Source of the DNA: Bacteroides_E sp964528875
Lineage (GTDB): Bacteria > Bacteroidota > Bacteroidia > Bacteroidales > Bacteroidaceae
NCBI GenBank assembly: GCA_964528875.1
Contig: CAZGUI010000067.1
Location: 1-13,493, forward strand
DNA length: 13,493 bases
Direction: 5' to 3'
The number at the start of each line of letters is the position of its first letter. Positions within the stretch are counted from its first letter, which is position 1. The position numbers and the translations under genes were made by a program. Shown in pieces: positions 8,554 to 13,493 of the stretch. The notes beneath the pieces are model-generated. The model was not told where the DNA came from and made no database searches. It worked only from the letters and a program-made list of their open reading frames with translations.

Positions 8554-10000
8554 ACAAGCAAGTATATGGTCATCGGTTGATTGGGTTACAGTTGTCATTT
8601 TTCTAGCTTTGATTTTACTGGGCTGGTTTAGTGTGAGTGGTGCAAGTTATGAATATGGTAATCCTAATTTACTGGACTTTGATACCCGATCGGGAAAGCA
8701 GTTCATTTGGATGATTTGTGCTTTAGTGGTTGCTTTTGTCCTCTTAATGTTGGATGAAAACATATATGATGTTTTTGCTTATCTGATTTATGGGGGAATG
8801 ATTGTTTTGTTAGTCGTCACTATTTTCATTGCTGAAGACGTTAAGGGATCAAGATCGTGGATTCAACTCGGACAAATTAGCATTCAACCGGCAGAGTTTG
8901 CAAAGTTTGCTACTGCTTTAGCTTTGGCTAAGTATATTAACCGATACTCCTTTTCTATGGGAAGGGTGAAGGATTTCATGACTCTTTTAGCAATCATTTT
9001 ACTACCGGTACTTTTAATTGTTTTACAAAGTGAAACGGGGTCTGCATTGGTTTATTTTGCTTTCTTTTTAGTTCTGTATCGTGAGGGAATGACCGGGGCT
9101 GTCTTGTTTTCCGGCTTTTGTGCTGTCTTGTTTTTTATCGTTGGGATAAAGTATAATCAGGTTTTTTTTGATGGTGGAGTTACATCAGTTGGAGAGTTTT
9201 CTGTACTGGCCATTGTGCTTGTGATTGTTTCGGGAATGTTATGGGTTTATGAACGAAAAATAGATCTCATAAAAACGGTATGGGGAACGTCATTGCTTAT
9301 TCTAGGTATTAGTTATGTGATTTCCAGGTACTTATATACCCTTGATTTAGTCTATGTTCTAGCCTTTATTAACGTGAGTTTAGCTGTCTATTTGTTATTT
9401 GTAGCCATAAAAGATCGAGCGAAAACCTACCTTTTTATCTCTGTTTTTTCAATTGTATCAGTGATTTTCTTGTTTTCTATTGATTATGTGTTCAACAATG
9501 TGCTGGAGAATCATCAGCGTAATAGAATTGAAATTGTTTTAGGAATGAAAGAAGACCTTCGGGGAGCAGGTTATAATGTGAATCAATCTAAGATAGCTAT
9601 AGGCTCCGGAGGTTTAATGGGGAAAGGCTTTTTAAATGGTACACAAACTAAACTGAAATATGTACCCGAGCAAGATACCGATTTTATATTTTGTACTGTA
9701 GGGGAAGAGCAGGGTTTTGTTGGATCGACTTTTGTTTTATTACTGTTTTTGGCCTTAATCTTGCGATTAATCTTTCTGGCAGAAAGACAACCCAACGTAT
9801 TTGGACGGGTCTATGGTTATTCCGTTGTTAGTATTATCTTTTTTCACCTCTTCGTGAATATTGGAATGGTATTAGGAATAACTCCGGTTATTGGTATTCC
9901 TCTTCCGTTCTTTAGCTATGGAGGGTCTTCCCTTTGGGGTTTTACTATTTTACTTTTCGTCTTTTTGCGTATTGACGCTTCTCGTGTTAGGAGGCTCTAA
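8537..10000 (+). CDS. rodA: SEDS peptidoglycan glycosyltransferase RodA, with an enlarged membrane core
   Basis: RodA polymerises lipid II into glycan strands in the inner membrane as the partner of PBP2. Diagnostic SEDS motifs are SRSWIQLGQISIQPAEFAKF, NQSKIAIGSGGLMGKGFLNG, VPEQDTDFIFCTVGEEQG (Asp382 is the invariant acidic residue of the TDFIF motif, taken here as catalytic) and the C-terminal IPLPFFSYGGSS. The protein has 487 residues against about 370 in E. coli RodA. The extra length lies mainly between the segment GSALVYFAFF and HQRNRIEIVLG, where about three additional hydrophobic helices appear, giving roughly 13 predicted membrane spans. The start at 8537 lies inside the end of mrdA (17-bp overlap). 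The 3' end overlaps convergent gldH by 51 bp. Confidence 0.96.
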   Translation: MNIRDRQASIWSSVDWVTVVIFLALILLGWFSVSGASYEYGNPNLLDFDTRSGKQFIWMICALVVAFVLLMLDENIYDVFAYLIYGGMIVLLVVTIFIAEDVKGSRSWIQLGQISIQPAEFAKFATALALAKYINRYSFSMGRVKDFMTLLAIILLPVLLIVLQSETGSALVYFAFFLVLYREGMTGAVLFSGFCAVLFFIVGIKYNQVFFDGGVTSVGEFSVLAIVLVIVSGMLWVYERKIDLIKTVWGTSLLILGISYVISRYLYTLDLVYVLAFINVSLAVYLLFVAIKDRAKTYLFISVFSIVSVIFLFSIDYVFNNVLENHQRNRIEIVLGMKEDLRGAGYNVNQSKIAIGSGGLMGKGFLNGTQTKLKYVPEQDTDFIFCTVGEEQGFVGSTFVLLLFLALILRLIFLAERQPNVFGRVYGYSVVSIIFFHLFVNIGMVLGITPVIGIPLPFFSYGGSSLWGFTILLFVFLRIDASRVRRL

Positions 10001-10459
10001 CACACTTAGTTTAATTCCTATATCGTGGATACCTAGCACTGGTTTTTCTTGAATTAAATGTGTAATCTTAAAAATATAATTTCCGGGTTTCTGGGTTTTT
10101 TTAAGAAGTAAAGTATCTGTTTTTTGAAAGATAGCACCTAAGCCCACTCCTTTCCAGTGTCCCTCATTATCTGCCACCTCTATTGATATGGTGTCCGTAA
10201 TAAAATTGATTGAATCATTTAAGTTATAAGAAACCGATAAAGGAACATTTGTATAGGGATAATTAGCCAGGTGTCTTAATTCTATTTCCACTAAAAGGCT
10301 ACCTCTCTGTTCTATAGGAGTATTGAAGAACAGAGAGTCTTTTAGATCCCAATCATTGGTGTTTACCGATTGAAAAGAGTGATGTATTACCTGAGGTTGC
10401 GTACAGGCAAAAAGAAATAAAGAAAGAAGAACTACTCCTTTGCTTAAGATTCTACTCAT
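9950..10459 (-). CDS. gldH: GldH-family lipoprotein
   Basis: This encodes a 169-residue predicted lipoprotein. The signal peptide is MSRILSKGVVLLSLFLFAC, with lipobox L-F-A-C and Cys19 as the lipidated residue. The mature part matches the GldH pattern: VEIELRHLANYPYTNVPLSVSY, DTISIEVADNEGHWKGVG and PGNYIFKITH, ending in the GIHDIGIKL block. GldH is needed for gliding in Flavobacterium, but homologues are common in non-gliding Bacteroidales, where the role is not established; motility should not be inferred from this gene alone. It lies 3 bp downstream of the ricT stop, so it is the last gene of a holB-ricT-gldH unit. Its final 51 bp overlap the end of rodA on the opposite strand. Confidence 0.88.
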   Translation of the reverse strand: MSRILSKGVVLLSLFLFACTQPQVIHHSFQSVNTNDWDLKDSLFFNTPIEQRGSLLVEIELRHLANYPYTNVPLSVSYNLNDSINFITDTISIEVADNEGHWKGVGLGAIFQKTDTLLLKKTQKPGNYIFKITHLIQEKPVLGIHDIGIKLSVLEPPNTRSVNTQKDEK

Positions 10460-10462
10460 TTG

Positions 10463-11746
10463 TTAATCTTTGGGTTTGGGATTAGAGTTTTGATTGTTTG
10501 GGTTATTTGGTTTTTTTCTTCTATTCGGTTTTCTTCGTGATGTTTTTTTAGGTGAAGTACCCTTATTCTCCGGTTGTTGTTCTTTCGATTCTCCTTTTTT
10601 CTGATTGGTCTGATTCGGTGTGTCAGGCTTTTTTCTTGGAGTACGTCTGTTCTTGCTTTTGCGTTTTTTATTAGGCTTACTTTCTTCGTGGTTATCAAAG
10701 CGGGTTAAACTCTCTTGTTCCAATAAATCTCCATTGGCCTTTTTAACCTGTTTAATATGCTTCTCCTCCAATAAACTCTCGGGTTTTACTCCTCTGCGAT
10801 TCAATTTTATGATTTCAAAGACTCTGTCGCAAGATAATTCCACAAGGTTAGCTGCTATATTTTTATCTGTAGAATACGTAACCGTGTTGTTTAGTAAATC
10901 CGATTTAAAGTGGTAATAAATGGCATTTTGACTATGTAGTTCTACTTCCTTGGAGGGATGTAGTTTTTGTGCTTCGGCATAGCTCTCTGCTTCATAATTC
11001 AAGCAACACTTCAACTTGGCACATTGTCCTGCCAGTTTCTGTGGGTTAAAAGATAAATCTTGTACTCTGGCAGCGTTGGTGGAAACCGATACAAAATTAG
11101 TCATCCACGTGGAGCAACAAAGCTCCCTGCCGCAAGGACCTATTCCACCTATTCTTCCGGCTTCTTGACGCGCTCCAATCTGACGCATCTCTATACGTAC
11201 TCTGAATGCTTCGGCTAAAAGTTTAATGAGTTGACGGAAGTCTACTCGCTGGTCTGCTATGTAATAGAAAATAGCCTTGTTTCCATCACCCTGAAATTCC
11301 ACATCACCTATTTTCATATCCAAGTTTAGGTTAGATGCAATCTGTCGGGCACGAATCATAGTGGTGTGTTCCTTAGCTCTTGACTCTACATACTTTTCAA
11401 TATCATTAGGTTTGGCTATCCTATAGATGCGTTTGAATTCTGTGTTCGGTTTGAGTTTTACGCGCTTAATCTGTATAGGAATAAGCCGACCGGTTAAGGT
11501 AACTGTACCAATATCATGTCCAGGAGATGATTCCACAGCCACAACATCTCCTTTTTGAAGAGGGATGTGATTACTGTTTTTGAAAAACTCTTTACGAGTA
11601 TTTTTAAATTGTACTTCAACTAAATCACATTGGTCATTGTTTCCTGGAATGTCTGCAAGCCAGTCGTATGTGTTCAGTTTATTGTTTTGGCGTGAGCAGC
11701 CTTTTGCACTAAGTGTTCCACTGCCATTGTGTAATTTATATCTCAT
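10463..11746 (-). CDS. ricT: RicT/YaaT-like PSP1-domain protein with basic C-terminal tail
   Basis: This is a 427-residue protein whose residues from about 40 to 260 match the PSP1/RicT (YaaT) family. DVVAVESSPGHDIGTVTLTG (67-86) belongs to the PSP1 core. The cysteine block GGIGPCGRELCCSTW ... QCAKLKCCLNYE has six cysteines: 205, 210, 211, 242, 247 and 248. In Bacillus subtilis, RicT joins RicA and RicF in a complex that binds iron-sulfur clusters and affects RNA processing by RNase Y; whether it works this way here is unknown, and no RicA or RicF partner lies in this window. The last 70-75 residues (from about 355) are an added low-complexity tail rich in Lys, Arg, Asn, Pro and Gln, absent from the roughly 275-residue Bacillus protein and likely disordered and nucleic-acid-binding. 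It lies between holB (17 bp upstream) and gldH (3 bp downstream). Confidence 0.93.
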   Translation of the reverse strand: MRYKLHNGSGTLSAKGCSRQNNKLNTYDWLADIPGNNDQCDLVEVQFKNTRKEFFKNSNHIPLQKGDVVAVESSPGHDIGTVTLTGRLIPIQIKRVKLKPNTEFKRIYRIAKPNDIEKYVESRAKEHTTMIRARQIASNLNLDMKIGDVEFQGDGNKAIFYYIADQRVDFRQLIKLLAEAFRVRIEMRQIGARQEAGRIGGIGPCGRELCCSTWMTNFVSVSTNAARVQDLSFNPQKLAGQCAKLKCCLNYEAESYAEAQKLHPSKEVELHSQNAIYYHFKSDLLNNTVTYSTDKNIAANLVELSCDRVFEIIKLNRRGVKPESLLEEKHIKQVKKANGDLLEQESLTRFDNHEESKPNKKRKSKNRRTPRKKPDTPNQTNQKKGESKEQQPENKGTSPKKTSRRKPNRRKKPNNPNNQNSNPKPKD

Positions 11747-11763
11747 TTTTACTTCTTCTGTTT

Positions 11764-12879
11764 TTATCTCTTAATGAGGACAATGGTTTTTAATGAAAAA
11801 TCGAAAAAAACCATTTTGGGGTTCACATTTTGTTCTATATGTTTTGCGGCCTCACTAAGTTCATTCATAATGTCAAATACATTCGATTCATTAATGAAAG
11901 GTGAAAAGTTAGCTGCAAATTTCTTCTCTTGTTGGGTTAAGTAATTCAATGCACTGTGATTTAAGTTGTGAATAAAACTCTCTCTTACCATATGTTGGCA
12001 GTACTCAAGAAAACTTTTTTGTCTTTCACGTCCCATGTCAGCTACTTCCTCACTCCATGCTTTCATCTCTTTTACTTTACGTTGATATGAAAGTCGCATT
12101 AAAGATACAAAAAGTTCAAAATAGTGTTGCTTTTCATCGTTTAAATGAATGGATTCCAATGCTTTTATATAGTTGCCTTGAGCTAAATAGGCTATTTCTT
12201 CACTTTCTTTTGGTGAAATATTGTATTTGTCTCTTAGTGCAGTAGCTATGGCTTCATTATCTATAGTGGGAATATGTCTTTTCTGAGTTCTACTTAAAAT
12301 GGTAGGAAGAATAGTTTCTGTTTTCTCTGCAACCAAAAGTAATACTGTTTGGTCAGCTGGCTCTTCCAATAGTTTAAGTAATTTATTACCAAAAGTAATA
12401 TGCATTTTTTCGGGAAGCCAGATAATCACAATTTTATATCCTCCCTGACTAGACTTGAAACTGAGTTTTCGAATTAATTCTTCACTTTCTTGAGAATAGA
12501 TGATGGCCTGCGAGTTGCCGGCATTTAATACACTTAACCAATGTTCAAAATTGAAGTAATTTTGCTTGGTTGCTAACTCTCTCCATTCCGGAAGAAAATC
12601 ATCACTCAGTTTTTTTCCTCTTTTCACAATGGGGAAAACAAAATGCAAATCAGGGTGAATCAACTTGTTCATCGTTCTGCAGGAAGCACATTCACCACAG
12701 GAATCATTCGATTGTTTGTTGGTACAATTAATGTATTGGGCATAAGCCAATGCTAAAGGCAAACTTCCAACTCCGGCAGCACCTTGAAAAAGTTGAGCAT
12801 GAGGAATTCGATTGACATTTACCTCTGCAATCAATTGTTTTTTTATGGCGTCTTGTCCTATGATGTCTTTAAATTGCAT
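11764..12879 (-). CDS. holB: DNA polymerase III clamp-loader subunit delta'
   Basis: Delta' is the stator subunit of the clamp loader that puts the sliding clamp on DNA. The 371-residue protein begins FKDIIGQDAIKKQL, then HAQLFQGAAGVGSLPLALAYA. The P-loop-like GAAGVGS (33-39) lacks the Lys-Thr/Ser of a working Walker A, as expected for a subunit that does not hydrolyse ATP. A zinc-finger cysteine set follows (Cys52, Cys61, Cys64, Cys67), then HPDLHFVFP and NKLLKLLEEP (165-174). The arginine-finger SRC motif reads SRT (196-198): the arginine is kept and the cysteine changed. The C-terminal third is helical and less conserved. It is the first gene of the minus-strand unit. The ATG at 12879 gives the standard N-terminus. 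Confidence 0.93.
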   Translation of the reverse strand: MQFKDIIGQDAIKKQLIAEVNVNRIPHAQLFQGAAGVGSLPLALAYAQYINCTNKQSNDSCGECASCRTMNKLIHPDLHFVFPIVKRGKKLSDDFLPEWRELATKQNYFNFEHWLSVLNAGNSQAIIYSQESEELIRKLSFKSSQGGYKIVIIWLPEKMHITFGNKLLKLLEEPADQTVLLLVAEKTETILPTILSRTQKRHIPTIDNEAIATALRDKYNISPKESEEIAYLAQGNYIKALESIHLNDEKQHYFELFVSLMRLSYQRKVKEMKAWSEEVADMGRERQKSFLEYCQHMVRESFIHNLNHSALNYLTQQEKKFAANFSPFINESNVFDIMNELSEAAKHIEQNVNPKMVFFDFSLKTIVLIKR

Positions 12880-12972
12880 GTTGTGGCTTTATTTAGAACC
12901 GGTTATTTCTTGAGTAATTGTAAAATAGATACGAATGTTTTCTTCAATAATCAGTCTAATTTTAGTTATTTA

Positions 12973-13006
12973 TCTAGCTCATATATAATAATGTGTTTCA
13001 GCTAGA
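12973..13006. repeat. Inverted repeat in the holB leader
   Basis: TCTAGCT (12973-12979) and AGCTAGA (13000-13006) are perfect 7-bp inverted copies around a 20-nt AT-rich spacer. If holB transcription starts near 13005, as the adjacent -7 element suggests, the repeat would form a hairpin at the very 5' end of the holB mRNA; it could equally be a protein-binding palindrome. No T-run follows on the minus strand. Confidence 0.4.
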
Positions 13007-13011
13007 ATAAA

Positions 13012-13019
13012 CAAAAATA
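13012..13019 (-). promoter_or_regulatory. Candidate -7 promoter element for holB-ricT-gldH
   Basis: The plus strand reads CAAAAATA, which is TATTTTTG on the minus strand and fits TAnnTTTG. The predicted start is near 13005, giving a leader of about 125 nt before the holB ATG. No TTG is seen at the expected -33 spacing, and in AT-rich DNA a chance match is plausible. Confidence 0.4.
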
Positions 13020-13132
13020 CTAAAAAAATATGTAGGCTATCGATATAAGTGGGTTAATTCAATAAAAAAGCTCAAAGATTAGGCAAGGAGTCTATCTAAT
13101 TCAGTTGATAAACAATATATTCTGTATTTGAA

Positions 13133-13261
13133 CTATTCTATGTGTTTGCAAGCGATCTTTCTTGTTAATGCATCGAATAAAGAAAGCAGATCCCAATAAT
13201 TTTGATTGCTATCAGTTTTTCCTGTGAAGAGGAGTATCCTTGCTTTCTCTCTTAACGACAT
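13133..13261 (-). CDS. Small ORF, 42 residues, unrecognised
   Basis: An ATG at 13261 opens a 42-codon frame ending at the TAG at 13133-13135. It begins MSLREKARILLFTGKTDS, continues with the aromatic/leucine segment NYWDLLSLFDALTRK and ends ACKHIE. It is bounded upstream by an in-frame TAG two codons before the ATG, so it is not the visible end of a longer gene. The composition is mixed and protein-like, with a plausible amphipathic helix in the second half, rather than the low-complexity sequence expected of random AT-rich DNA. It has no good promoter of its own in view. It starts 13 bp after the stop of another short minus-strand ORF. No family was recognised; it may be a real microprotein, a decayed gene fragment, part of a dispersed repeat or chance. 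Confidence 0.35.
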   Translation of the reverse strand: MSLREKARILLFTGKTDSNQNYWDLLSLFDALTRKIACKHIE

Positions 13262-13274
13262 TTTCTAATTGGTT

Positions 13275-13322
13275 TTAATTATTCGGTCTAAGAGCACCGA
13301 CGCTTGGGTTTAGTATAGCCAT
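13275..13322 (-). CDS. Very short ORF, 15 residues, within a longer open frame in a GC-rich island
   Basis: An ATG at 13322 gives MAILNPSVGALRPNN and stops at TAA (13275-13277). The same frame is open for 44 further codons upstream to a TAA, with no other ATG; the part nearest the ATG reads LPGRTSDLGPSTLQYRTDT. A CTG at 13379 is the only plausible non-ATG start seen near the edge of the GC-rich block. The unusually open frame and the composition change (about 54% G+C) suggest either a short leader peptide, a remnant of a larger gene that has lost its start, or a structured RNA that happens to be open. The function is unknown. Confidence 0.25.
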   Translation of the reverse strand: MAILNPSVGALRPNN

Positions 13323-13394
13323 TGTGTCTGTCCGGTATTGCAGTGTGCTCGGTCCTAGATCGGATGTTCTCCCTGGCAGATAGGCTGTATTTGG

Positions 13395-13426
13395 TTCTTT
13401 CCTTTTTTCTTTAAAAAAGGAAAGAA
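13395..13426. repeat. Perfect 14-bp hairpin, possible bidirectional terminator or boundary element
   Basis: TTCTTTCCTTTTTT (13395-13408) and AAAAAAGGAAAGAA (13413-13426) are perfect inverted copies around a 4-nt loop, CTTT. The stem is AT-rich, and no long T-run follows on either strand, so it is not a textbook intrinsic terminator. Its position between the minus-strand short ORFs and the outgoing plus-strand promoter is that of a boundary between transcription units. Confidence 0.6.
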
Positions 13427-13430
13427 AATA

Positions 13431-13463
13431 TTTGGAGCGGATTGGTAAAAGGTATTATCTTTG
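13431..13463 (+). promoter_or_regulatory. Strong Bacteroidota promoter directed out of the window
   Basis: TTTG at 13431-13434 (-33 element), a 21-bp spacer and TATCTTTG at 13456-13463 (exact TAnnTTTG -7 element) make the best promoter in the window. Transcription would start about 13468-13471. The nascent transcript would contain a small hairpin, TGCATT-TGT-AATGCA (13473-13487). The downstream gene is cut off at the window end. Confidence 0.75.
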
Positions 13464-13493
13464 TAGTCGCTTTGCATTTGTAATGCAGGTGGA

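Larger units (their letters stand above)
12880..13493. other. 614-bp region upstream of holB without a conventional gene
   Basis: No long ORF, tRNA or rRNA was recognised here. The part next to holB (12880-13130) is AT-rich and holds a candidate holB promoter and an inverted repeat. From 13133 to 13322 the minus strand carries two tandem short ORFs. A block at 13284-13380 has about 54% G+C by direct count (52 of 97), clearly above its surroundings. At the right a perfect 14-bp hairpin (13395-13426) precedes a strong plus-strand promoter (13431-13463) whose product lies outside the window. The smaller elements are described in their own entries. Confidence 0.7.

Noticed and set aside
10001..10110. 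T-runs after the rodA stop as a rodA terminator
   Set aside because: The T-rich stretches at about 10042-10050 and 10095-10101 have no adjacent stem longer than 3-4 bp, and they encode conserved parts of gldH on the other strand.
10456..10698. 80-codon minus-strand ORF overlapping the ricT tail in another frame
   Set aside because: The Lys/Arg/Asn/Ile-rich translation is a by-product of the A-rich low-complexity ricT tail; the ricT frame continues the conserved domain.
12784..13005. 73-codon plus-strand ORF across the holB start
   Set aside because: It lies partly antisense to conserved holB N-terminal codons and continues into AT-rich leader DNA, with no promoter or recognisable content.
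13064..13105. ATTAG/CTAAT stem plus A-run as a minus-strand terminator for the small ORFs
   Set aside because: The stem is only 5-6 bp, and the T-run on the minus strand is about 8 nt beyond it, too far for an intrinsic terminator.
13473..13493. Start of a tRNA gene at the right edge
   Set aside because: Only about 20 nt follow the promoter. No acceptor-stem or D-arm pattern can be tested, so no RNA gene is called.

Overview
The window looks like a chromosomal core region from a low-GC member of the Bacteroidota, most likely Bacteroidales. The evidence is Bacteroidota-type promoters (TAnnTTTG), a GldH lipoprotein gene beside a RicT/PSP1 gene and holB, an enlarged RodA, and the gene order purH-mreB-mreC-mreD-mrdA-rodA. 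Two products carry lipoprotein signals, and few start codons have a recognisable Shine-Dalgarno sequence. Genus and species cannot be fixed from the sequence alone.

Layout, left to right. (1) 1-2560, plus strand: the 3' end of an ABC-F ATPase gene, then 11 bp later an M13-family metallopeptidase lipoprotein gene. A hairpin plus T-run at 2587-2621 closes this unit. (2) 2669-10000, plus strand: a promoter precedes purH (last two steps of IMP synthesis). Next comes the cell-elongation cluster mreB, mreC, mreD, mrdA (PBP2), rodA. From mreC onward the genes overlap by 4, 4 and 17 bp, which suggests one translationally coupled unit. MreB filaments, the MreC/MreD membrane proteins, the RodA glycosyltransferase and the PBP2 transpeptidase together form the elongasome that builds side-wall peptidoglycan. 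(3) 9950-12879, minus strand: holB (clamp-loader delta'), ricT and gldH are tightly packed and presumably transcribed in that order. The end of gldH overlaps the end of rodA by 51 bp, tail to tail. (4) 12880-13493: about 0.6 kb without a conventional gene. On the minus strand it holds two tandem short ORFs, one of them embedded in a GC-rich island of about 97 bp. It also holds a perfect 14-bp hairpin and, at the right edge, a strong Bacteroidota promoter pointing out of the window.

Most of the window is conserved housekeeping DNA. No phage, IS element, CRISPR array, rRNA or complete tRNA was seen. The least explained part is the right-hand 360 bp (13133-13493): small ORFs, a base-composition island and alternative RNA pairings that no standard gene accounts for. 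Further points are a RodA with about 100 extra residues of membrane segments, a RicT with a long basic tail, and an extensive convergent overlap between rodA and gldH.
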